From Paramacrobiotus metropolitanus (Eukaryota > Tardigrada > Eutardigrada > Parachela > Macrobiotidae), in contig NW_026570301.1 of the NCBI RefSeq assembly GCF_019649055.1, forward strand, positions 248,001-312,000: DNA of 64,000 nucleotides. The letters run 5' to 3'. Below are positions 1 through 7,690 of this stretch, piece after piece. Every line of letters begins with the position of its first letter. Position 1 is the stretch's first letter. A program made the position numbers and the translations under genes. Under the pieces are notes generated by a model. It did no database searches and had not been told where the DNA came from. It saw only the letters and a list, made by a program, of their open reading frames with translations.

Positions 1-353
1 TTTACAGCCATGGCTGCAACTCCGAAACGGTGAAACTGATTTCGTTCCACGTTTGCCGCAGTTCGATTCGTTAAAAAAGACGGCAATTGTTACTTTCCCG
101 CAGCACATTTTCATTTTGTGACTTTGCAAGCACTCATTTCCACAATTGTGCCGCAGCAAAAGCACAGTCCCAGAGACGGGCCGCACATGTACCCCAATGT
201 GACGCAAAAAAAGCTCATTCTGAAAAGTGCGCTTTTTGAACCTCACAACCGCAGCTAATGGTTGCATTTTGTGAAAAGTCCGCTGTCAGTTTTTGTTGTC
301 AACCGTCAGTTGCAACATTTTCGTTTTACTGTTCAGTTCTAATTTTTTAAACC
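1..353 (+). other. Left flank of the Polinton, upstream of its first plus-strand gene
   Basis: Non-coding 353 bp before the first ATG. The hexamer CCGCAG recurs at least four times, and the stretch just before the gene is T-rich. I looked for an inverted copy of this stretch around 12-16 kb as a terminal inverted repeat and found none, so the real element end is either left of the window or degraded. Confidence 0.4.
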
Positions 354-1067
354 ATGGATGTCATATTTTCCTCCTTTCTCGGTACCGATGCCAAGGGCAC
401 TACTGCGGATGTTCCGGCTCCTGTTGTGCGCCAGGATGCCATTCATCCGAAACGAAAGAGTCCGGACGTTGTACCCGCCAAACAGCCTGAAGTCGCTGGC
501 AGCAAACCTGGAAAAGATGACCTTTTGAAAGCTCCCAGCAAGAAGCTGAAGACTAAGCCGAAAGCTGCAGCTGTTCCGGAATTCGAAATCGTCCCCCAAG
601 TTAAACTACGGATGTACAAGGAAAAGCCCGCATTTCTAGACGGCCAGTTTGCGGTTTACAAAATTGGCTACGACAAATTCATTAGCGTTCGCACCTCGGC
701 GTACGGTAACTTTACTTGGTTGGCTGTCACCATTGGAGAATGGAAGGAGGTGGGTCCCGATACCTGGGAGAAAACGGCCAAGCATATTACGCTAAATGAG
801 CGCCAGTTCCATCGGCTAGCGGGGATCATTATGTCGGGAAAGGGCGACCTGGATGACCTGGCCAAATTGCCCACCACGGACGACTGCCAGCTGACTGCTG
901 CTAAGTACAACTTGGGCAACGGATTGTACTTCACTTGGAGCCGATTCAACCGCTCCAATCTGGCCACCATCCGTAACTATACCAAGAACGAGGCCGGCGA
1001 TATGATTCCGACCAAGCGTGGCATCAGCTTTGGGCAGAAAGCGTTTGACGGACTGAAAAAATCCTGA
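354..1067 (+). CDS. Polinton-encoded tandem PC4-like single-stranded-DNA-binding protein (candidate)
   Basis: 237 aa from an ATG in good context (acc ATG g). The first 80 residues are a Lys/Pro/Ala-rich, probably disordered basic tail. Residues about 95-170 and 175-237 each look like a PC4 fold: a beta-rich stretch ending in an IRxY...G.xxPTKRGISF-type motif followed by a short helix ending in Leu-Lys (clearest at residues 205-235). PC4 family proteins bind single-stranded DNA as beta-sheet dimers; two units in one chain would be a covalent pseudo-dimer. For an element that replicates by protein-primed strand displacement, an ssDNA-binding protein is a plausible requirement. It is transcribed opposite to the capsid block. 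The assignment rests on motif reading only; the Polinton membership is inferred from position. Confidence 0.55.
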   Translation: MDVIFSSFLGTDAKGTTADVPAPVVRQDAIHPKRKSPDVVPAKQPEVAGSKPGKDDLLKAPSKKLKTKPKAAAVPEFEIVPQVKLRMYKEKPAFLDGQFAVYKIGYDKFISVRTSAYGNFTWLAVTIGEWKEVGPDTWEKTAKHITLNERQFHRLAGIIMSGKGDLDDLAKLPTTDDCQLTAAKYNLGNGLYFTWSRFNRSNLATIRNYTKNEAGDMIPTKRGISFGQKAFDGLKKS

Positions 1068-1072
1068 AAGAA

Positions 1073-1438
1073 ATGACCTTGTTCCAGGAAGCGGCAAAGT
1101 TGAAAGACAGCCCACCAATGGATGGTTTGGATTACGTTGGGTTGAAGCCTGCGGTCAGCCAGATGCTCCTGGCCCAGATTGCGAAGCATCGGTCATCGAC
1201 CTGTGGTCCGTGTCATCTGCCGGACTCCGACGAACCACACATCTGCAAATTCGCTAAAGTGATGGTGCAACCGACGGATGAGGAATGGAAGAAAGCGGAA
1301 GACGCCCTAAAGACCGGAAAGTATTTGGAAGCATTTTTATTGGAGAATAATCGCGTCAGCAACAAGCAGGTGTGCTCATTGGATATTAACGGATTTTTTG
1401 AGAGTAATCGTGTTGAGCTTCGTAGTATGACTGTCTAA
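1073..1438 (+). CDS. Hypothetical Cys/His-containing protein following the PC4-like gene
   Basis: 121 aa, with its ATG 5 bases after the TGA of the PC4-like ORF and on the same strand. No family recognised. A cluster CGPCH...HIC at residues 44-58 could bind a metal. The C-terminal half is mixed alpha-type with several Glu/Lys. I see no splice sites that would join it to the upstream ORF, so if it is translated from the same transcript it would need reinitiation; an independent promoter inside the upstream gene is the alternative. It ends about 60 bp from the convergent protease gene. Confidence 0.45.
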   Translation: MTLFQEAAKLKDSPPMDGLDYVGLKPAVSQMLLAQIAKHRSSTCGPCHLPDSDEPHICKFAKVMVQPTDEEWKKAEDALKTGKYLEAFLLENNRVSNKQVCSLDINGFFESNRVELRSMTV

Positions 1439-1498
1439 TTCTATTTTTCTACAACTAAGGTATATCCAACGACAACATTGTTTTTTCATTCAAGTAGT

Positions 1499-1996
1499 TT
1501 ATTTTTTTGCAGTCTGTTTAAAAAATTTGTTGTCAAATAATGAAGTGCTAATATCGAACTTGTAATTCACATACTGACAAACCATAATATCGTTGCTACG
1601 TTGACTATCAGTGAATAAATGAACAATCTGTGGAAAGGATTCTCCACTTGCTCGCCGTAAAAGAAAAAACATACAGTATTGACCACAAACCGAAGAAAAA
1701 TTAGACTGCAGTTGTTGATTCTGCATTATTATTTTGTGACCTTTAACAAAAGAAAAATCCCCATATACCGATATCTGCTGGCCATACGAGTCAAAATACT
1801 CGATTTGGTCCGGAGTGTCCTGGTAGAACGCAATCCAATGACTTCCCGGTTCGGCGGCTGGGTCGGAATTGACGACTACTGCTGCTGGCAATTGACCAAG
1901 GTCTGACGGCACTTGATCGGCAGCAAACACACCCCGAAATGTCGATTTCGTTAAGGCATTGTTGGCTAGTGCCGTTTCTATTTCGGCCGTGTTCAT
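1499..1996 (-). CDS. PRO: Adenain-type cysteine protease (Polinton maturation protease)
   Basis: 165 aa, ATG at 1996. The layout is that of the adenovirus protease/Ulp1-like family (C5/C48): GSHWIAFY with catalytic His53, YFDSYG with Asp69, then QLQSNFSSVCGQYC with the oxyanion Gln97 and nucleophile Cys104. These spacings are close to adenain, and the length is slightly below the usual 180-200 aa. In Polintons and adenoviruses the enzyme cleaves virion precursor proteins. Its start overlaps the end of the major capsid gene by 4 bases (1993-1996), as in a compact virion-gene block. All catalytic residues are present, so it looks intact. Confidence 0.88.
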   Translation of the reverse strand: MNTAEIETALANNALTKSTFRGVFAADQVPSDLGQLPAAVVVNSDPAAEPGSHWIAFYQDTPDQIEYFDSYGQQISVYGDFSFVKGHKIIMQNQQLQSNFSSVCGQYCMFFLLRRASGESFPQIVHLFTDSQRSNDIMVCQYVNYKFDISTSLFDNKFFKQTAKK

Positions 1997-3327
1997 GTCG
2001 TGAAGTCCGCAATAAGTTGCCGATGTTGATTAATTTCTAAAATAGAGTCGTAGACCATGTAGCACACCATCATCACGGGCTTTGGTAGTGGTTTACTAAA
2101 GGAAACCGATATGCTTAAATTGCCTTGTCGAATTAAGGTCAATGGTCCCAGGCCGGTGCTCCCAGGGGTGCAGTCAAAACCAAACACGCTATAGCCTTTC
2201 GCATAATCCTCCCTCGAAATACACCATTCTCCCGTAGGGTTACACTTCCGACCAAGGGTGTCCAACAGTCCATCATAGCACTCCAAAGTCAGATGCTTAT
2301 CAAATTCTGCCATGTAGGGTTTAGTAGGTATACTGACTCCATCAATCTCGACGCTTATTTGCTGAACGTTACAGTGTTGAAACTGAAATGGTGATGTGTT
2401 ATCTGCTCCATGGAAATCCTCGCTATTAACGAACCCGATAAGAACCACTTTAGGGAGCTGTCCTATCTGTACATTGCTGACTACTGTGCTTTGTGTGTTG
2501 GCTGGGATGTCCGAAACTCGAATAACCGTACGTTCGATATGATATTTGACCGTTTTTGTCTGCAGTTGATTGGCCACGGCTATCATAAAGTCTGGAGCTG
2601 GAATATAGCGTCGAATCATCAATCGGGGGTTCCTAACAAAAATCTTGAATTTCTTGTCGGTATCAGCATCCCAAATACGCAGCATGAAGCTTTGTCGAGA
2701 TAACACCATACGAATATTCAGGGGTACTCCGGTAATAAGAGGTTTGGTCTGGTTGAAGAGATCGGAAAACAGCTTACCGGACAGCTGTACATAATTTTTG
2801 TTAAGGAACAGCTTTCGCCGCGCTTCCTCGCCATCATTTTTTGTGTTATCGTTGAATTCTCCGGGTGTGTCCAAGTAAAAGCCACTAGACCGTAACTGGC
2901 TCTTGATGGAATCGGTCGAGTAGCGTAACAGGCTTTCTAAATAGGCTCGGTAGGGATAATATTGTGACGCGTCCGAAATCAATCGGTTGGCCAACGTCAC
3001 GTGTACAGTTTGAAATAATGAATGCAGTAAATTATTGACTGGTGCGACTCCGTCGGCATCCGTAATGAATCTCCATGGGTCTGTCCCTTTTTTCGTTTTG
3101 ATCGCCACTTCCAGTTCCAAGCACAAATCCGGTAAAGCTAAAAATCCGCTGGTGCTGGCCGGAATAAAAAAAGAAATATCGCCGGCGGTTCCGTCTTCGG
3201 TTAACGCTGAGCTGGGGTATATCCTTTCGTGTTCAGTTCGCCAGCGGTCGGTATAGGAAGCGGGAACGGCAAATAACTGATTTTCCAGCTGCATAGCCGG
3301 CGCGGATCCTTCTAAAATAAACGCCAT
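1993..3327 (-). CDS. MCP: Polinton major capsid protein (double jelly-roll)
   Basis: 444 aa counting from the ATG at 3327. The open frame extends further upstream to 3432 but without an ATG, and Polinton capsid proteins typically begin MAF, as here (MAFILEGSAP). The sequence is beta-rich throughout, with the family layout: an N-terminal arm, a TANRLISD/YPYRAYLE-type region around residues 110-130, and a C-terminal jelly roll ending in a hydrophobic strand with a VCYMVYDS motif. It would form the trimeric hexon-like capsomer. The start lies one base after the stop of the minor virion protein gene. No internal stops or frameshifts seen. Confidence 0.85.
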   Translation of the reverse strand: MAFILEGSAPAMQLENQLFAVPASYTDRWRTEHERIYPSSALTEDGTAGDISFFIPASTSGFLALPDLCLELEVAIKTKKGTDPWRFITDADGVAPVNNLLHSLFQTVHVTLANRLISDASQYYPYRAYLESLLRYSTDSIKSQLRSSGFYLDTPGEFNDNTKNDGEEARRKLFLNKNYVQLSGKLFSDLFNQTKPLITGVPLNIRMVLSRQSFMLRIWDADTDKKFKIFVRNPRLMIRRYIPAPDFMIAVANQLQTKTVKYHIERTVIRVSDIPANTQSTVVSNVQIGQLPKVVLIGFVNSEDFHGADNTSPFQFQHCNVQQISVEIDGVSIPTKPYMAEFDKHLTLECYDGLLDTLGRKCNPTGEWCISREDYAKGYSVFGFDCTPGSTGLGPLTLIRQGNLSISVSFSKPLPKPVMMVCYMVYDSILEINQHRQLIADFTT

Positions 3328-3328
3328 T

Positions 3329-3733
3329 TTATAAGAAATCAGGAATGTGGCGTGGTGGTATTCTTCGAATTTTCGTAATCTTTCGTGGTCGTGCACGTTT
3401 CTTACGGACTCCTTGTCCTTCTTGTGGCTCAAATCGCTTTGCTATTGCGTCCGTTACCCGTTTCTTGGTGTCTTTAATGGCCTCAACGGCTGCTTCTTGC
3501 AGGTGGGGAGTTGCAGCTTCTAGTGCGGCTTTGGCATGCGGGGCAGCACTTCGAATAATCGGCTTGGCAATACTGGCAATTTTGGCGAACAGGTTTTTCA
3601 AGATTTGGGGAAAGAAGCCGCTCCCGTTTTGTTGGTACGAGCCTCGGTATCGGGTAAGGGTTCCATGTCCAACTTGAACGGTAAACACTTCGTCATACCG
3701 CTGTGGATTGGGTTCGTACGCGACAAGAGGCAT
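3329..3733 (-). CDS. Polinton minor virion protein, basic, adenovirus pVI/pVII-like
   Basis: 134 aa, ATG at 3733. The N-terminus (MPLVAYEPNPQRYDEVFTVQ) leads into a GSGFF motif at about residues 37-41, then an amphipathic alanine-rich helix region (residues 45-95), and a strongly basic C-terminus (KKRARPRKITKIRRIPPR). This plan, with an Ala-rich amphipathic middle and an Arg/Lys tail, is that of small virion core or cement proteins encoded beside the capsid gene in Polintons and adintoviruses; a membrane-lytic or DNA-binding role is inferred, not shown. It lies between penton (2 bp gap) and capsid (1 bp gap), consistent with one transcription block. Confidence 0.6.
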   Translation of the reverse strand: MPLVAYEPNPQRYDEVFTVQVGHGTLTRYRGSYQQNGSGFFPQILKNLFAKIASIAKPIIRSAAPHAKAALEAATPHLQEAAVEAIKDTKKRVTDAIAKRFEPQEGQGVRKKRARPRKITKIRRIPPRHIPDFL

Positions 3734-3735
3734 TT

Positions 3736-4665
3736 TTAATATAATCGAGCTGGCCGAAAATGAAGCTTAACTAGTGATTTGCCTGTTTCAAACCTGGCGT
3801 TTTCACCACTATCGTTAGCTATAGTCAGATGGATAGTCTCAAAATATGATGGTAAAACCGGAACGTAATGGGGACTATCGAATACATTATCTACCATCTC
3901 ATTCACTTGCCCCTTAATAGGCACGACACGCAAAATCTGCGCGGAAGTGTCTCCAAGGTAGCTGAAATCAACAATGTCGCAGTACAGGTACAGACTTTGA
4001 TTCTGCAGCAAAGTATTCACCGTTCTTGTTGCCAAATACTCATCCCTTGTTTTTTTATTTTCTTTTCGCGCTGCCAAGAAGCGCTTGATACGAATTTCCT
4101 TTGATGCGTTTGATAGGCCTGACTCGTCAAACCCAAGGATACGCTGGAGTAAGGCTGATTCTTTAGGAAATGAAACAGAAATACGCGGACTGTACACTGA
4201 GACGACTACGCGATGGTTTGTTGGTGCCAGAAAGCGAAAGTTCACTGCTCGCTCATCAGGACAACCTCCGTTGGTATCCTCCATGGGCCCTCCAGGATGT
4301 TGCGTAAACCCTTTTATTTTTGGAGCTTGCTTGTTGATTACGTCGAGCAATAACTCGTCCCTCTTGTAGTTTCCTGGTGGCACCACAATTTGCTCTGTAA
4401 ACTCTTCTAGAAGATACAGAGTAGAGCCGTCATCTTTAGGAACAACAGCTATATCATCAATACTTGTAATGTTGATAGTCTGAGGATACTGTATAGTAAA
4501 CAAAGAATTCAGATACTGCAACTCCACTAGCGCCACTTCCCATGCTCCTTTCAACTGTATTGCTTGCTTCAGTCTGGTCTGCCAATCAGAAGCGGTGTTG
4601 TCAGGATAATCTGACATACTGGCATCGCTAGGTAAAGTCATGTAAAACGCCCGATTTTCATGCAT
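3736..4665 (-). CDS. Polinton penton-like minor capsid protein (single jelly-roll)
   Basis: 309 aa, ATG at 4665. The N-terminal signature FYMTLPSDASMSDYPDNTAS followed by ..L...I.L.G.WEVALVELQY is characteristic of the Polinton minor capsid/penton protein. The rest is beta-rich and ends in LVKLHFRPARLY. The penton would occupy the five-fold vertices. The first 8 bases overlap the 3' end of the integrase gene (4658-4665). No break seen; the second methionine (MTLPS) is an alternative start. Confidence 0.82.
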   Translation of the reverse strand: MHENRAFYMTLPSDASMSDYPDNTASDWQTRLKQAIQLKGAWEVALVELQYLNSLFTIQYPQTINITSIDDIAVVPKDDGSTLYLLEEFTEQIVVPPGNYKRDELLLDVINKQAPKIKGFTQHPGGPMEDTNGGCPDERAVNFRFLAPTNHRVVVSVYSPRISVSFPKESALLQRILGFDESGLSNASKEIRIKRFLAARKENKKTRDEYLATRTVNTLLQNQSLYLYCDIVDFSYLGDTSAQILRVVPIKGQVNEMVDNVFDSPHYVPVLPSYFETIHLTIANDSGENARFETGKSLVKLHFRPARLY

Positions 4666-5602
4666 TTTTGTGTAGGCTTTTGCGAACCATTGTTATTTCT
4701 GGTTCATAGAATTGTCCTTTAATGGGTTCTCCATCCAAAGCCTCCAGTTGGTATACCGGTTCCTCATGAGGAATAACTTTGTTGATGCGAAAAATTTCTT
4801 CGGTAAATCGATTTTCATATCCTTTTTCAAAAGTCCGTTTTATTTTTGACATCCTCACTGTATCGCCCACATCGAACCGCGGAAGTTTTTGTTGCTTGGC
4901 AGTTTTATTTAATTTATTGAAAACATGCAGCGAGTTGTTTTGCGATACATCCACGGGGCGCATTCCATGGGACGAGTGAATACTATGGTTGTACGAGTAC
5001 ACAATATCATCTAGTTTGTCCAAATATTTTGTGTTTAATCGGTGCCGAAATAATTTAAAAATCCGCTCCTTCAGAGTGCGAATTACGCGTTCGGCAAGGG
5101 CGCATTTAATATCATTATTTTCCGATGAAAACAATAAAACTTTCCTTTCTTTCATGAAGTTCTGAACAGTACTGTTAAACATCTCGCGCCCTTTATCCGA
5201 CTGCACTTTCATGGGCTCTCCTAGTTCCTGGAATACTTTGCCTAATGCCGTCTTCACAGCAGTGCCCGTTTTTGCTTTCAGCGGTTGAACACTGACTTTT
5301 CTTGAGAAACAGTCAATAGCTACTAGTAGGTACCGGACGCCTTTGTTTTCGCGCTTAAACTTGCTGACATCAGCTAGATCCACTTGGTACTGTTGCTGCA
5401 GATTGGTAACTATTATCCGATTCCGTGGAAACTTCTTCTTCGATTGTTTGGTCACTGTGTATTCGTCTAGCTTTTCCAATATTTCTTGGGCTTCTTCCCT
5501 GTTCTGTACGTGTGGTTTTACTTCTTGGTAAAACCTCTTTACTCCGCCCAGGCTTCCGGGGTTCCTCGGGTCGAGGTACTTCTTCATCAGAGTCGTCTCC
5601 AT
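4658..5602 (-). CDS. INT: Retroviral-type integrase (rve, D,D-35-E) of the Polinton
   Basis: 314 aa, ATG at 5602. The rve catalytic core has Asp75 (QVDL), Asp136 (QSDKG) and Glu171 (ALAERV), i.e. 34 residues between the second Asp and the Glu, which is the retroviral/Polinton spacing. The N-terminal 60 residues resemble the helical linker usual in Polintons. The C-terminal part (residues 245-314, FDVGDTVRMSK... to the end) is the SH3/chromodomain-like DNA-binding module, with RF(T/S)EEIFRI typical of this group. It inserts the element DNA with short target duplications. All three acidic residues are present, so it reads as functional. Confidence 0.92.
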   Translation of the reverse strand: METTLMKKYLDPRNPGSLGGVKRFYQEVKPHVQNREEAQEILEKLDEYTVTKQSKKKFPRNRIIVTNLQQQYQVDLADVSKFKRENKGVRYLLVAIDCFSRKVSVQPLKAKTGTAVKTALGKVFQELGEPMKVQSDKGREMFNSTVQNFMKERKVLLFSSENNDIKCALAERVIRTLKERIFKLFRHRLNTKYLDKLDDIVYSYNHSIHSSHGMRPVDVSQNNSLHVFNKLNKTAKQQKLPRFDVGDTVRMSKIKRTFEKGYENRFTEEIFRINKVIPHEEPVYQLEALDGEPIKGQFYEPEITMVRKSLHKNA

Positions 5603-5680
5603 CGTTACAACAGTTAGACACGCACGTTACTTTAAACATGCGGCACAGCCGAATGGCTGAAGGTAAACAGCCCTCCATCC

Positions 5681-6166
5681 TTAAATGCAAATCCAACCAC
5701 CAAACTGGTCAGCGTAGCGGTTTGGTTGACGTTTAGTCCGCGTGCTAACATATGGTGTAAACGGCGTGTAGCGATTGTTGGATCTTTTCTTTACTGTTGA
5801 CGGTGTTCGTATAGGAATTTCAGGCGACAACTCTGTTGGTGTTTCCGGGGGTGCGGGAGCGCTAGCCTTTTTTGATTTTCTCGGTTTCGGGGGTGCCGGT
5901 ACCGCTTTTGTATTGGAAAGAACCGGTGGCGGTGGCTTGACAACGGGCTCTTCAAATGCTTGAGGTTTAAGTGCTAAAAACCGTTCTAAGGTAGATCTTA
6001 ATAGTTCCGCTTTTTCCCAGTCACTTATATCGCCTCTTTTAAGAATTTTTGCAGTAAGATTATCGAGCGACAGCACTTCTACGGCTTCTGGCGGTTCCTT
6101 GTTTATCTGAATTTCCGCAGCACGCTCCGACATTTTATGTTTTGGAACAATAAAATATTCATCCAT
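5681..6166 (-). CDS. Polinton Pro/Lys-rich structural-type protein
   Basis: 161 aa, ATG at 6166 (a second start, MSERAAE, lies 11 codons in). The helical N-terminal section has an LSLDNLTAKILKRGDISDW-type motif followed by a leucine-spaced helix, reminiscent of the small protein that commonly precedes the integrase in Polintons. The centre (residues 75-120) is Pro/Lys/Ser-rich with PPPP and KPRKSKK. The C-terminus ends in TRTKRQPNRYADQFGGW. Function is unknown; basic, disordered virion-associated proteins have this composition. It overlaps the next gene upstream by 8 bases. Confidence 0.55.
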   Translation of the reverse strand: MDEYFIVPKHKMSERAAEIQINKEPPEAVEVLSLDNLTAKILKRGDISDWEKAELLRSTLERFLALKPQAFEEPVVKPPPPVLSNTKAVPAPPKPRKSKKASAPAPPETPTELSPEIPIRTPSTVKKRSNNRYTPFTPYVSTRTKRQPNRYADQFGGWICI

Positions 6167-6485
6167 TTGCGATAAGCGATCCCACTAAACTTGCTATGAC
6201 AGGTAATATGGCTCCAATAAATCCTCCTTGCTGCAAAATTTCACGCTTAGCTTTAATGGGGTATCGCTTTAATGCCAATAGCTTCAATGGTTTTCGATGG
6301 CGTTTGCATATTTCCAAGTACTCTGAGGAAATTGGTGTGGTGTTCTTTACGATATTCAAGGCAATTTCCTCAATGGCGCGTATTTGGTCTTTCGTAGCGT
6401 AACTGAGCAGCACTTTTCGTTGTTTCGGCTTCAGTGATTTTAGCGTCAGCACAAATGGTGCCGCTTTTTTTACCCGTTCCGACAT
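6159..6485 (-). CDS. Polinton small protein with hydrophobic C-terminus
   Basis: 108 aa, ATG at 6485. The motif string LKPKQRKVLLSYATKDQIRAI, then I.EIALNIVKN..P, KRYPIKAKREILQQGGFIGAILPVIASLVGSLIANG (in part) recurs in a small Polinton protein located next to the ATPase. The last 20 residues are glycine/alanine-rich and hydrophobic, so it probably inserts in or disrupts membranes, like adenovirus minor proteins; that is inference. Its start overlaps the ATPase end by 16 bases. Confidence 0.6.
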   Translation of the reverse strand: MSERVKKAAPFVLTLKSLKPKQRKVLLSYATKDQIRAIEEIALNIVKNTTPISSEYLEICKRHRKPLKLLALKRYPIKAKREILQQGGFIGAILPVIASLVGSLIANG

Positions 6486-7153
6486 GGTACTGCTGTGTTT
6501 CGTTTCACATATATTCTTGTAAGATCGTCCGGAAAAATGTGTGATCTCACCCTTAAATAGTCTTTGCTGCTGGGACGCATATCCACGATTAACGGTTGAT
6601 ACGGTTCCGATGTTACCTTCCTGTATGCTTCTGGTAAATGTGGCAGTCCCATTTGTCGCGCCAAAACATTTATTTGCCCTGTATCTCGCACGTTTTTGAA
6701 CAGTACCAGATATTGTGCGTTCAACGCGATGTCACGCATAGACTTACCTTGACGATACAAATTTTGCAGAATCAATACTACCGATAGATTGCGATGATGA
6801 ATGCCCTGAGTAAATAGTTTACTGCTTCGTGGGTCTGTACTCACCGCCATGGCTAAGTCGTCGATGATAAGCAGCGTGGGTATCCGTCTGTCAAAGAATT
6901 CTTCGTTGTCCAACACTGGCTCCACCCCTTTGATAAATTCAATCTGTTCGCCCAGTCCATCAAATGCGTCCTGCCATTCCCCGTAACAATAAACTATTTT
7001 TTGTGGAACATTGTCAAACATAACTTCCTTCTTTAGTAACAACTGAAAAACAAACTGTGTCTTACCGCTCATTGTTGGTCCGGCAACCACAATGCCAGCG
7101 GGTAACCGGAAACGGCAGTCAAAATCTTGAATACTACACATGTTGCTAAACAT
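6470..7153 (-). CDS. ATP: FtsK/HerA-type (A32-like) DNA-packaging ATPase
   Basis: 227 aa, ATG at 7153. Walker A is GPTMSGKT at residues 25-32 and Walker B is TLLIIDDL at residues 93-100, with the acidic pair at 98-99. Downstream is the sensor-like SVVLILQNLYRQGK (residues about 124-137), typical of A32-type ATPases, which end the helicase strand in an N/Q. Such ATPases pump DNA into the capsid in Polintons and large DNA viruses. It is intact and of family length. The 296 bp before it are divergent from a small plus-strand ORF, so a bidirectional promoter may lie at 7154-7450. Confidence 0.9.
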   Translation of the reverse strand: MFSNMCSIQDFDCRFRLPAGIVVAGPTMSGKTQFVFQLLLKKEVMFDNVPQKIVYCYGEWQDAFDGLGEQIEFIKGVEPVLDNEEFFDRRIPTLLIIDDLAMAVSTDPRSSKLFTQGIHHRNLSVVLILQNLYRQGKSMRDIALNAQYLVLFKNVRDTGQINVLARQMGLPHLPEAYRKVTSEPYQPLIVDMRPSSKDYLRVRSHIFPDDLTRIYVKRNTAVPCRNG

Positions 7154-7450
7154 AACAGCAACTACTTAACTTAAATAGCCTAAGGCCATGATATCAATGT
7201 TTAAAAATTCCTAGAAACCATTAAGTGCTAAATTTGATCGAGTAAATTCCACAAAATTTCAACTTTCTTTTAGCATTTTTTCTTGTAGAAAACATAAGTA
7301 CAGCAACTAATTCTATTGTTTTAGTAATTTTTTGCTCTATCAATTTTAACAAAATTATTTTTTGAAGATGCAAGCTATTTAAGTGAGCATCGAGATACGT
7401 TTAACTAAAACTCCAGAGAGTTCTCATTAGTGTTCTTCATAATTTCAGAA

Positions 7451-7675
7451 ATGGATCGGCAACTAAGAATATTGAGAATCGAGAACAGGTTCACTAGAGT
7501 CTGTATGGCTGTTCAAGGAATGTTTATATTCCTATCTATCGTGACGTTATTATGTATTCGTCAGATCCGCGAACAATTGTTCTTGTGGGACGGAAACCAA
7601 ACAAACAATGTGACGGAAGTAATTGTTTTATTGCACAAATTTAGTAACGATACAATGCAGAAAGGAATCGGATAA
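7451..7675 (+). CDS. Hypothetical small one-TM protein between ATPase and polymerase
   Basis: 74 aa if the ATG at 7451 is used (the open frame begins at 7430 with GTG). A hydrophobic stretch at about residues 20-40 (VCMAVQGMFIFLSIVTLLCI) is long enough to span a membrane and is followed by a polar tail with NVT and NDT glycosylation sequons. It lies in the gap between two opposed Polinton genes and ends 15 bp before the polymerase stop codon. No family recognised. It could be a chance ORF; the transmembrane segment and its placement are the only support. Confidence 0.3.
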   Translation: MDRQLRILRIENRFTRVCMAVQGMFIFLSIVTLLCIRQIREQLFLWDGNQTNNVTEVIVLLHKFSNDTMQKGIG

Positions 7676-7690
7676 GAACAATGCCGAAAT

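Noticed and set aside
1-353. Polinton terminal inverted repeat
   Set aside because: No complementary copy of this stretch was seen between 12 and 16 kb, and the typical AGT-starting end was not found; the boundaries are left open.
3328-3432. N-terminal extension of the capsid ORF
   Set aside because: The extension has no ATG, overlaps the minor virion gene, and family members begin with MAF at 3327.
5370-5696. Minus-strand ORF overlapping the integrase start
   Set aside because: It is an alternative frame of the integrase; its charged composition follows from the shifted frame.
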